DNA of 12,295 bases from contig DASSKK010000110.1 of NCBI GenBank assembly GCA_035690495.1, positions 1 to 12,295 on the forward strand, read 5' to 3'. Positions within the stretch are counted from its first letter, which is position 1. Each line of letters begins with the position of its first letter. This document shows positions 6,575-12,295 of the stretch, piece after piece. Below the pieces are notes generated by a model. The model was not told the origin of the DNA. It saw only the letters and a program-made list of their open reading frames with translations, and did no database searches. The position numbers and the translations under genes are program-made. The DNA is from DASSKK01 sp035690495 (GTDB lineage Bacteria; Actinomycetota; Actinomycetes; Propionibacteriales; Nocardioidaceae).

Positions 6575-6877
6575 GTTGATGCCTCGAAAGGCCTCACCTG
6601 AGCACTGGACCGAGCTGCCAGGTCCGGCCCGCCGATCGGGGTTTCGGTGGTCTGATGCTTTCAAAGGCTTCACCCGGGTCCACGGTCGGCGTGCAGGTGA
6701 TGGTCGACGGTGAGTGAGGCCTTCAAAGGCTTCACTCGGTGACGGGGCTGCCCGGGCAACCGGCCGAGCCCGCCGAAACCCCGCGACAAACAGCAGCATC
6801 GCCGCGACGACCAGAATCGCCTTCACCAGGTCCGTACCCACTCCCCGGCAGCCGGGTGGAGCCAGCGAGGAGACCAT
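6497..6877 (-). CDS. Doubtful small ORF in repeat unit 1, with one hydrophobic segment
   Basis: This frame of 126 codons before its stop starts at ATG 6877 (MVSSLAPPGC) and has a convincing membrane-like stretch, GTDLVKAILVVAAMLLFVAGF, with mostly G/C third positions. After residue 45 it runs through the quasi-palindromes (SEAFEGLTH, VKPLKASDH), so the C-terminal part is probably not a designed protein. GTG near 6847 just before GTDLVK is another possible start, although its Shine-Dalgarno is poor. The same frame exists in unit 2. No family is recognised, and it may be non-coding. Confidence 0.2.
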   Translation of the reverse strand: MVSSLAPPGCRGVGTDLVKAILVVAAMLLFVAGFRRARPVARAAPSPSEAFEGLTHRRPSPARRPWTRVKPLKASDHRNPDRRAGPGSSVQCSGEAFRGINRPVALGESRELQGLRARQRIGAKPA

Positions 6878-7025
6878 CTGATGCACCGAAAGGCTTCACC
6901 TGAGCACTGGGCCGTGCTGCTCGCGGCCGACCTCCAGATCAGGGTTCCCATGCATTGAAGCCTTCAAAGGCTTCACACCGACCACGCGGCCTTGCCGCTC
7001 GGACGGGGAAGCGCCCCCCAACGGG
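6575..7025. repeat. Long tandem unit 1 of the array (451 bp)
   Basis: It runs from GTTGATGCCTCG to just before the same words at 7026. It holds five quasi-palindromic sites and a central 160-bp segment with the ACAAACAGCAGCATCGCCGC stretch. It aligns with unit 2 over its whole length with few differences: a single-base indel near 6604 and a 9-nt indel near 6775 account for the length difference of 10. Confidence 0.85.
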
Positions 7026-7486
7026 GTTGATGCCTCGAAAGGCTTCACCCGAGCACCCGGACCGAGCTGCCAGGTCCGGCCCGCCGATCGGGGTCTCGGT
7101 GGTCTGATGCTTTCAAAGGCTTCACCCGGGTCCACGGTCGTCGTACAGGTGATGGTCGACGGTGAGTGAGGCCCTCAAAGGCTTCACTCGGTGACGGGAA
7201 TGCCCGGGCAACCGGCCGACCCCGCCGTGGCCACCGAAACCCCGCGACAAACAGCAGCATCGCCGCGACGACCAGAATCGCCTTCACCAGGTCCGTACCC
7301 ACTCCCCGGCAGCCGGGTGGGGCCAGCGAGGAGACCATCTGATGCATCGAAAGGCTTCACCTGAGCACTGGGCCGTGCTGCTCGCGGCCGACCTCCAGAT
7401 CAGGGTTCCCAGGCATTGAAGCCTTCAAAGGCTTCACACCGACCACGCGGCCTTGCCGCTCGGACCGGGAAGCGCCCCCCAACGGG
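7026..7486. repeat. Long tandem unit 2 of the array (461 bp)
   Basis: This is a direct tandem copy of unit 1, beginning with GTTGATGCCTCG at 7026. Compared with unit 1 it carries an extra 9 nt (TGGCCACCG near 7237) and one extra base near 7057. The duplication appears recent, because most of the non-palindromic spacer sequence is identical. Confidence 0.85.
7045..7338 (-). CDS. Doubtful small ORF in repeat unit 2, copy of the one in unit 1
   Basis: This frame of 97 codons starts at ATG 7338. Its first 36 residues, including the hydrophobic segment, are identical to those of the unit 1 copy. The 9-nt indel between the units falls after the hydrophobic segment and keeps the frame (FRRARPVAR versus FRWPRRGRPVAR), which is mildly in favour of coding but could be chance. 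It ends at 7045, much earlier than the unit 1 copy, which argues that the tail is not conserved. Confidence 0.2.
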   Translation of the reverse strand: MVSSLAPPGCRGVGTDLVKAILVVAAMLLFVAGFRWPRRGRPVARAFPSPSEAFEGLTHRRPSPVRRPWTRVKPLKASDHRDPDRRAGPGSSVRVLG

Positions 7487-7651
7487 GTTGATGCATCGAG
7501 AGGCTTCACCCGAGCACCCGGACCGTGCCCGCCGTGCGTCCGACCCGCCGATCAGGACTTCGCCGGACTGATGCTTTCAAAGGCTTCACCCGGGTCCACG
7601 GTCGGCGTGCAGGTGATGGTCGACGGTGACTGAGGCCTTCAAAGGCTTCAA
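7487..7651. repeat. Truncated unit 3 of the array (165 bp), ending in the HNH gene
   Basis: It begins GTTGATGCATCG like the other units, keeps the first three sites and stops at the right arm of the third site, where HNH coding sequence begins. The spacer at about 7527-7566 has diverged from units 1 and 2 (CCGTGCCCGCCGTGCGTCCG), while the 7570-7640 part is again almost identical. Confidence 0.8.
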
Positions 7652-8922
7652 CGCCGGCGCCGCGTGAACTTGGCCTCTCCGCTGGGCAGGATCTTCAGGT
7701 TGAACGCGTCGTCGTGGGCGCGGACGTGGTGGTAGCCGCACAACGGGATCGCGTTGTCCAGGTCGGTCGGCCCCCAACGGCTCCACCAGAGCTTGTGATG
7801 GATGTCGCACCATGCGAACGGACGTTCGCAGCCTTCGACGCCACAGGTGTCGTAGCGCAGCGCCAGGGCTCGACGTTGGGCCGGGGTGAACAGCCGCTGC
7901 TCGCGGCCGAGGTCGAGCCGGGCAGACGGACCGTCGAACACCGCAGGGATGATCCCGGCAGCACAGCCGAGCCGGCGGGCCTCCTCGATGCCGATCCGGG
8001 TGCCGGTGTCGACTGACGCGCCGGCGAGCCCGTCGAGCAGATGGGTGAAGTCGACCTTGACAAGCAACGAGGCCGACGCTTCCGCGAACCCGTCGACGGG
8101 CAGGTGTTCGATCAGCTCACGCAGACCGAAGCCCATCTTCTCGTGCCAGTTCATCCCCTCGTAGCCCCCCTCGACGCTCTCGTCGAGCACAACGCGACCC
8201 GCCTTGTTGCGGCCCAGCCTCCGAGGGGAGGTCAGCCGTTCGAGGAATCCCCGCAGCAGCGATCCATGCAGCTCCGGCAGCCGGAACTTGCCCGAATAGG
8301 TCCCGTCCCCGTTGTCCCAGATATGGGCGTAGGTCTCGCGCTCGGCACGCGTGGTCTCCTGCTCCAGCATCGAGGCCTCCTGCTGGTCGGCAAGCTCCGC
8401 ATTGACCTTGGCCAGCATCCGGCGTGCCGCCTGCCGCAACCCGCGCGGGTTCATCCCCTCCACTGCCTTGGCCACCAGGCTGGCCTCGGCGGCGCGGCGC
8501 TCGTCCTCGCTGGCCGCGGCAGGCATCTTCTCCGCAGCCTTGACGATCACCCTCGCCTGCGCCTCGTTGATGCCCCCATCGCGAAAGGCGTCGCGGGTGA
8601 AGTGATAGCGCTCCGCGAGCATCTGCGCCAGCCAGATCCCGCCCCGCATCACCGCCTGCGTCGAGCCGGTGAGCCTCGAAGCCCACGCGTCGGTCCCAGT
8701 CTCCGCCGTCCGCTTGGCCACCTCACGGCTATCGGCCTCCCCGAGCAGCGACAGCTTCAACGACGCAGCCTGGGCCTCCAGCCGCGCCGCCAACGACACC
8801 GCCTGCGCAAGCTCATCCTCGTTCAGCGAGCCGGGCGGCACTCCCGCCGCGATCTCTACCTGACTCGAAGCCGCCCCCAAGGCGTCGACGACCACCGGAT
8901 CTCTGAGCTGTGTCACCGTCAT
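7648..8922 (-). CDS. DUF222/HNH endonuclease, 13E12-repeat type
   Basis: This is a 424-aa protein from ATG 8922; TTG at 8934 would add four residues, and neither start has a strong Shine-Dalgarno. A long helical DUF222-type region (about residues 20-310; AQAVSLAARLEAQAASLKLSLL, GGINEAQARVIVKAAEKMP) precedes a C-terminal HNH domain. The HNH domain has paired cysteines (C360, C365), DIHH (H375, H376), an Asn in DLDNAIPLC (N390) and YHHVRAHDD (H398, H399), the usual metal and catalytic pattern. The length is normal for the family and the HNH residues look intact. This family is multicopy in many actinobacteria and includes the M. tuberculosis REP13E12 proteins; its biological role is unsettled. 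The stop codon lies inside the last quasi-palindrome of the array, and a LexA-box-like site lies 32 nt before the start. Confidence 0.9.
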   Translation of the reverse strand: MTVTQLRDPVVVDALGAASSQVEIAAGVPPGSLNEDELAQAVSLAARLEAQAASLKLSLLGEADSREVAKRTAETGTDAWASRLTGSTQAVMRGGIWLAQMLAERYHFTRDAFRDGGINEAQARVIVKAAEKMPAAASEDERRAAEASLVAKAVEGMNPRGLRQAARRMLAKVNAELADQQEASMLEQETTRAERETYAHIWDNGDGTYSGKFRLPELHGSLLRGFLERLTSPRRLGRNKAGRVVLDESVEGGYEGMNWHEKMGFGLRELIEHLPVDGFAEASASLLVKVDFTHLLDGLAGASVDTGTRIGIEEARRLGCAAGIIPAVFDGPSARLDLGREQRLFTPAQRRALALRYDTCGVEGCERPFAWCDIHHKLWWSRWGPTDLDNAIPLCGYHHVRAHDDAFNLKILPSGEAKFTRRRR

Positions 8923-8954
8923 GACGACAGCCAATCAGCACCCGCCGACATAAA

Positions 8955-8970
8955 CCGAACGCACGTTCGG
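8955..8970. promoter_or_regulatory. LexA/SOS-box-like operator before the HNH gene
   Basis: CCGAACGCACGTTCGG has perfect 7-bp arms (CCGAACG/CGTTCGG) around CA. It matches the mycobacterial SOS box TCGAAC-N4-GTTCGA at 10 of 12 defined bases, with the two outer bases changed symmetrically. It ends 32 nt from the ATG at 8922, on the promoter side, with TTTATG (8949-8954, minus strand) as a possible -10 region beside it. LexA repression with DNA-damage induction is the natural reading. Established knowledge, from memory: some M. tuberculosis 13E12-family genes belong to the LexA regulon. Confidence 0.65.
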
Positions 8971-8994
8971 GCGGGCGTCAAGTGGTGGCTGAGC

Positions 8995-10113
8995 TCAGGG
9001 AAGCGGCAGGATCGGACCCACAGTGGGCAGCGGGAGCGGCGGCAGCGTCGGCAGTGGCAGCGATAGGCCGCTTGCCGCCTTCTCCATCTGCGACGCGGCG
9101 TCGGCCGACACCGCGCCGGTGCCGCCGAAGATCGAGCCCTGCAGCAGCGTCAGCGCGTTGCCCTGCAGCCAGGTCAGCACGGAGTCGCCGGGCTGGTCCA
9201 CGCTCTTGGTAATCAGCAGCGGCCGGTTCTGCTTCCCGGCGAGCGGGCCGCCTGCGAGCGCGTCCGCGCCGTACCCCTTCTGATACCCCGACGCCACGTC
9301 GACCGCCGTACGGCTGAACCCGAGGTTCTGCACGGCGTACGTCGCGGCCAGCGTCGAGGTCTCGGCGCGGTCGGAGCCGGCGAACCGCTGCGCGAGATCG
9401 ATGCCGTGGCTCTTCAGCGTGGCGACCACGCCGGCGCCGACGACCTGCGTGCCGCCCATCACCAGCACCTCGGTGACGCCGGCGGCCTTCATCGCCGAGA
9501 CGACATCGTCGGCGATGCCGTTCTGCGTGGCCAGGCCGAGCGGGCGGCCGCCGTAGGCGAGCGGGCCGGCGGCGAGCGCGTCGGGGAAGTTCTGCCCGGT
9601 CGCCACGATGCCGAGCGAACCGGACGCCTTGCCGGCACTGGCAAGGACCTTCGCATCGGTGGCGTAGCGGTTCTTGCCCGCGATCCGGGACACCGTGTAG
9701 CCGGCGGAGCGCAAGGCCTCTGCCTGCTTCTTCGCGACCACCCCGGTGCCGCCGACGATCACGATGGTCTTCACCCCCGACGACTTCAGCCGGGCCTGCA
9801 CCGACTTGGGCGTATAGCCCTTGCGAGTGAGCAGGATCGGAGCGTTGCGAGCGCCGGAGAGGTACGTCGCACTGAGCGCGTCCGCGTAGTTGCCCGGCGA
9901 GCCGTTGACGAGGATCGCGGTCGTCGTGTCGCCGTACGCCGTCGAGACCTGCACGGAGGTGGCGTACCGGTCGGACCCGGCGACCCGGTCGAAGGAGAAC
10001 GTCGGCAGGGCGCTCGCCGACCCGCCCGCGGCGACCAGCGCCGTGCACATCCCAGCCGCCATCGCGGCAACCACTGCTACCGCGGCGATCCTGCTCGCTC
10101 TCGACCTGGTCAT
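8995..10113 (-). CDS. Secreted cell-wall-binding repeat 2 (CWB2) protein
   Basis: This is a 372-aa protein. ATG at 10113 has GGGGAGG about 5 nt upstream. The N-terminus is a signal peptide (MTRSRASRIAAVAVVAAMAAG...), with probable cleavage after ASA at residue 35. Three CWB2 repeats follow at about 43-135, 143-235 and 243-335. The first two open with RVAGSDRYATS and RIAGKNRYATD, and the third with the weaker RFAGSDRAETS; the typical NGSPGNYADALSA, TGQNFPDALAAGPLA and VMGG elements are present. Three such repeats bind anionic wall polymers in clostridial S-layer proteins. The last 23 residues are a Leu/Pro tail (SLPLPTLPPLPLPTVGPILPLP). There is no catalytic domain, so it may be a pure wall-binding protein. 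It follows the HipA fragment by 21 nt. Confidence 0.88.
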   Translation of the reverse strand: MTRSRASRIAAVAVVAAMAAGMCTALVAAGGSASALPTFSFDRVAGSDRYATSVQVSTAYGDTTTAILVNGSPGNYADALSATYLSGARNAPILLTRKGYTPKSVQARLKSSGVKTIVIVGGTGVVAKKQAEALRSAGYTVSRIAGKNRYATDAKVLASAGKASGSLGIVATGQNFPDALAAGPLAYGGRPLGLATQNGIADDVVSAMKAAGVTEVLVMGGTQVVGAGVVATLKSHGIDLAQRFAGSDRAETSTLAATYAVQNLGFSRTAVDVASGYQKGYGADALAGGPLAGKQNRPLLITKSVDQPGDSVLTWLQGNALTLLQGSIFGGTGAVSADAASQMEKAASGLSLPLPTLPPLPLPTVGPILPLP

Positions 10114-10134
10114 GTCCGCCTCCCCGTGAGTGAC

Positions 10135-10371
10135 CTACCCGACCCGGGTCACGTTACGGCACCAGAGCGTCTCGCCGAGTAAAACTTGGTGCGACTGGAG
10201 GGGCAGCGCGGGCTCCAGCTCCACGCCGCGCGGATCGGCGAGGTACGCCGGGTCGTAGACGAACGTCGTGGTCACCTGGCCGCGGCCATGGGTGAAGTAC
10301 GCGACTCCGGCATGCACCGGGACCGCGTCGACGTCCACGAAGACGGCCAACTCGTTCGTCGGAAGGTTCAA
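10135..10371 (-). pseudogene. HipA N-terminal (subdomain 1) fragment without kinase
   Basis: These 78 codons start at TTG 10371, overlapping the hipB-like stop by 4 nt (TTGA). The part ELAVFVDVDAVPVHAGVAYFTHGRGQVTTTFVYDPAYLADPRGVELEPALPL matches the first subdomain of HipA kinases, for example F.Y.P.WL....PLS.SLPL in E. coli HipA. HipA is normally over 400 aa. Here the frame ends 20 residues after LPL (LLGETLWCRNVTRVG), and the CWB2 gene begins 21 nt later, so the kinase core is absent. This could be a remnant after deletion, or a stand-alone HipS-like protein as in HipBST modules but without HipT. The coupled start suggests it is still translated. Confidence 0.65.
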
Positions 10372-10670
10372 TGCCGCACCCGCTTCGGGAGCGCAGCGGC
10401 TGCCCGCGCCCGGCCGAGATCTGTCTGGTAGGGGTCGAGCGCGTCCACGAGCCGGTCCAGCGCGCCCAGGGCACGGGCCACGCCGAGCACCGACTCGAGA
10501 CTGACGCCGACCTCGCCGTGCTCGAGTCGCCTCAGCGTGTCGCGCGAGATGTTCGCGCGCTCTGCGACCTGCTGAGCAGTCAGGTTCTGGATCTTGCGCC
10601 AGCCGGCCAGCTGGCTGCCGATGACTTCGGCTGCTCGGCGCACCCGCGCCGGAGTGGTCTTGGCTGGCAC
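10368..10670 (-). CDS. HipB-like XRE-family transcriptional regulator
   Basis: This is a 100-aa protein. GTG at 10670 has AAGGAG 6 nt upstream. A single helix-turn-helix covers residues about 20-70: LAGWRKIQNLTAQQVAERANISRDTLRRLEHGEVGVSLESVLGVARALG, with QQVAERANISRDTLRRLE as the recognition region. The C-terminal tail DALDPYQTDLGRARAAAALPKRVRH is the one usually seen in actinobacterial HipB-like proteins encoded just ahead of hipA. It should bind its own promoter as a dimer and, in a complete system, neutralise HipA. Here the partner is cut to its N-terminal subdomain, so it is an orphan or works as a plain repressor. What it controls beyond its own operon cannot be seen. Confidence 0.8.
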   Translation of the reverse strand: MPAKTTPARVRRAAEVIGSQLAGWRKIQNLTAQQVAERANISRDTLRRLEHGEVGVSLESVLGVARALGALDRLVDALDPYQTDLGRARAAAALPKRVRH

Positions 10671-10682
10671 GACGGCTCCTTA

Positions 10683-10740
10683 AGACGAATAGAGCCAGCA
10701 TAACGCGATCTAAGGACTGATCTATAAGCCATAACCGCGA
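10683..10740 (-). promoter_or_regulatory. AT-rich promoter/operator region of the hipB-like gene
   Basis: This is a short AT-rich island in a GC-rich window. It holds two direct GATCTA words 12 bp apart (10707-10712 and 10719-10724), flanked by ATAAC at 10700-10704 and 10731-10735 (plus strand), so the whole block looks like paired operator sites. TTATAG, TTAGAT and TTATGC on the minus strand are possible promoter hexamers, but I cannot choose the pair. Autoregulation by the HipB-like protein is the likely use. Confidence 0.4.
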
Positions 10741-10771
10741 TGCGGCGCGCACACCTTCGTGCACCCCCGGA

Positions 10772-10798
10772 GGCAGCCGGCCCGCGCAACCGGCCGCC
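10772..10798 (-). terminator. Hairpin after the partial CWB2 gene
   Basis: GGCAGCCGG (10772-10780) and CCGGCCGCC (10790-10798) pair at 8 of 9 positions around a 9-nt loop. It begins 12 nt past the stop codon at 10810 in the direction of transcription. No T-tract follows, so it would be a T-less hairpin of the kind often seen in GC-rich actinobacteria. It separates the CWB2 gene from the hip operon. Confidence 0.45.
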
Positions 10799-10809
10799 CC
10801 GTCACCGTC

Positions 10810-12295
10810 CTACTGCAGCAGGTCGGCTGCCGCGTCCACGAGGTCCTGGTGCACCGCCTGGTCGCCGCCGAAGACGTTGAGCGTCGTCGCGCTGGACGAG
10901 GCCTTCGTCAGGTACGTCGACACGGTCTCCGGCAGCTTCGAGCCCGTCCCTCGGACCAGAAGCACGGGGACGCCCGCGGAGGGACCCGCGGTCAGCGCGT
11001 CGGGGAACTTCAGACCGGTGGCGAGGTTGACCGTCGTCGGGCTGTCGAAGAACTTCTCGGCCACCGCCGCGGACGTGGCATAGCGGTTGGTGCCGGAGAC
11101 CTCTTCGGCCTTGGGGTCGGCCTGCGCCGAGATGCCACCGATGGTGTAACGCTGCAGGCCCTTGTGCGCGGCCAGGTAGTCGGTGGTGGCCGACGCCGGC
11201 TTGGTGCCGCGAGTGAGCAGGATGGCACCGTCGAGCGTGGCCGCCACCGGGCCCGCCGAGATGGCGTCGGGGAAGTTGGTCCCCGGCACCTCGAGCACCG
11301 TCGACGGACTGCCGAGCTGCTTGGCGATCGACACCGCGGTGGCGTACCGGTTCGCCCCGGCAATCCGCTTCGCGACGAAGCCGGCATCCTCGAGCGCCTG
11401 CTCCACCGACGTGCTTAGCGCCGCCGGGCCGCCGAGCAGGTACACCGTGCCGCCGTCGGGGAGCACCCGCTCGATCTCACTCAGCGTCGCCCCGCTCAGC
11501 GAGTCCGAGTGCGTGAGCAGCACCGGCGCATCGTGGGCGTCCGCGAGCGGCGCCCCGGCCAGGGCGTCCGTGAACTCATCCGAGCGAGCCAGCACCACCG
11601 CGCCCGCCGAGTCGTCGGCTGGGTAGCGGTGCTGGGAGACCGCGACCGCGGTCTCGATGCGGTTCGGGCCCGCTAGCCGGTTCACCGGCAGCTTGCCGGC
11701 CGCGAAGACCGTGCCGGTCAGGTCGGCCAGGTTGGGCGAGGTGGAGTCGGTGATCGTCACCGTCGCGCACCCGTCGGCGTAGGTCACCGACGATGCCTTG
11801 AGCCACTTCGTCCCGTTGAACCACACGATGCTGTGCGCGTTCGCGGGCAGGTCGCACTGCGTGATGGTCAACGACGTGAAGCTGCTGCCCTCCGCGATGA
11901 GTACGTCGAAGAACGTGGCCTGGCCCTCGACCGGTGCCGGCTCGGTCGGGTTCGACGGGTACTGCGACACCGTGAACGCGCCCTCACCGTGAGCCGTCAC
12001 CGTCGTCTCGCCCGACGTTGCCGTGGCGGTGCCGTCAGCGCTGGTCGACGTTGCACTCTCGGCGTCGGTCGTGCCCTCGGGAGCCGGCGGAGGCGTGGGC
12101 GCCGCCCCACCGCCACCGCCGCCGCCGCTCGGCAAGATCGACGGCTCAGCGAAAGGCTCGAAGTCGTAGGTGGTGCCGTTCACCACCACGTTGTCCACAC
12201 CGAACTTGCCGTTGGTCTGGTTCGTGCCCGAGGCCCCGGCGACCAGAGCAAGTCCCCCGACCCCAGCGCCCTTCGGAGCGTTAGCAGCATCATCG
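10810..12295 (-). CDS. Cell-wall-binding repeat 2 (CWB2) surface protein, 5' partial
   Basis: The frame is open to the window edge, so the N-terminus and any signal peptide are missing; GTG at 12198 is not taken as the start. There are 494 residues visible. After an edge segment (GVGGLALVAGASGTNQTNGKFGVDNVVVNG) comes a Gly7/Pro-rich linker (about residues 57-72), then a Ser/Thr/Ala-rich stretch. A beta-rich domain follows (about 97-200, ending STSPNLADLTGTVFAAG), with two cysteines (CDLPANAH, GCATVTI). Three CWB2 repeats then start at about 206 (RLAGPNRIETAV), 310 (RIAGANRYATAV) and 399 (EVSGTNRYATSA), each with FPDA or FTDA and GGxxA motifs. It is probably exported and held on the wall through the repeats, with the N-terminal part as the working domain. 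It is unrelated outside the repeats to the CWB2 protein at 8995. Confidence 0.85.
   Translation of the reverse strand, partial: DDAANAPKGAGVGGLALVAGASGTNQTNGKFGVDNVVVNGTTYDFEPFAEPSILPSGGGGGGGAAPTPPPAPEGTTDAESATSTSADGTATATSGETTVTAHGEGAFTVSQYPSNPTEPAPVEGQATFFDVLIAEGSSFTSLTITQCDLPANAHSIVWFNGTKWLKASSVTYADGCATVTITDSTSPNLADLTGTVFAAGKLPVNRLAGPNRIETAVAVSQHRYPADDSAGAVVLARSDEFTDALAGAPLADAHDAPVLLTHSDSLSGATLSEIERVLPDGGTVYLLGGPAALSTSVEQALEDAGFVAKRIAGANRYATAVSIAKQLGSPSTVLEVPGTNFPDAISAGPVAATLDGAILLTRGTKPASATTDYLAAHKGLQRYTIGGISAQADPKAEEVSGTNRYATSAAVAEKFFDSPTTVNLATGLKFPDALTAGPSAGVPVLLVRGTGSKLPETVSTYLTKASSSATTLNVFGGDQAVHQDLVDAAADLLQ

Larger units (their letters stand above)
6575..7651. repeat. Array of 13 quasi-palindromic sites, TGAnGCCTTcaAAGGCTTCA
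   Basis: Thirteen sites share the right arm AAGGCTTCA: 11 are exact, one is AAGGCCTCA (near 6588) and one is GAGGCTTCA (near 7500). The cores (TCAAAGGCTTCAC or CGAAAGGCTTCAC) start near 6585, 6661, 6723, 6887, 6964, 7036, 7113, 7175, 7348, 7425, 7497, 7577 and 7639. The left arm varies: best is TGAAGCCTT (sites at 6964 and 7425, perfect 9-bp arms around CA), then TGAGGCCTT, TGATGCTTT and TGATGCCTC. All sites point the same way, with the intact arm to the right. Steps between sites follow 77, 62, 164-173, 77, 72 bp and then repeat. I see no further copies in this window. The array lies against the 3' end of the DUF222/HNH gene. A REP-like element is the closest known analogy. Confidence 0.85.

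Noticed and set aside
6575..7651. CRISPR array
   Set aside because: The repeats are short quasi-palindromes of variable left arm, spacing ranges from 62 to 173 bp, and the intervening sequences are themselves duplicated between units. No cas gene is present.
6575..8934. Insertion sequence or transposon
   Set aside because: There is no transposase, no terminal inverted repeats around the array plus HNH gene and no target-site duplication that I can see.
8041..9066. Plus-strand open frame of 341 codons
   Set aside because: It is antisense to the DUF222/HNH gene and has no recognisable domain; its composition is Arg/His/Gln-rich.
10141..10150. Palindrome GACCCGGGTC at the end of the HipA fragment as an attachment or deletion site
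   Set aside because: It is a 10-bp palindrome in GC-rich coding sequence without a second copy or target duplication in the window.

Overview
The window is about two-thirds or more G+C, with strong G/C preference at third codon positions and several GTG/TTG starts. It carries proteins typical of high-GC actinobacteria: a DUF222/HNH (13E12-type) endonuclease, cell-wall-binding repeat 2 (CWB2) proteins, and a KTGSTSLQ-type sulfotransferase. I infer an actinobacterium, possibly of the Propionibacteriales/Nocardioidaceae; that placement rests on gene content only.

Left part (1-6485): a glycan or surface-modification neighbourhood. It opens with the C-terminal part of a GT-B glycosyltransferase (+), then a small coiled-coil, tail-anchored-like membrane protein (+) and a putative PAPS-dependent sulfotransferase (+). 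These face a minus-strand set: an unrecognised 440-residue protein overlapping a GT4-like glycosyltransferase by 4 nt (GTGA), then a PIG-L/LmbE-type deacetylase 97 nt further on. Transfer, deacetylation and sulfation would fit building a decorated surface glycan, but no substrate can be named. A second small coiled-coil membrane protein, paralogous to the first, closes the region at 6057-6485. The roughly 90 bp upstream of the two paralogues is also shared: a TTNTCCACA box, CGAG, CGGTACCGGC, a TANNNT -10-like box and a Shine-Dalgarno, at almost the same spacings.

Middle (6486-8994): an intergenic array of 13 quasi-palindromic sites (best form TGAAGCCTTCAAAGGCTTCA) arranged as two near-identical long units of 451 and 461 bp plus a truncated third. 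The last site contains the stop codon of a DUF222/HNH endonuclease gene on the minus strand. That gene has a LexA/SOS-box-like palindrome, CCGAACGCACGTTCGG, just upstream. The endonuclease plus its array is the most unusual structure in the window.

Right part (8995-12295): all minus strand. A CWB2 surface protein, partial at the window edge, is followed by a hairpin, then a HipB-like XRE regulator, a HipA N-terminal fragment that lacks the kinase, and a second secreted CWB2 protein of 372 aa. The hip locus therefore sits between two CWB2 genes and keeps only the antitoxin and the first HipA subdomain.
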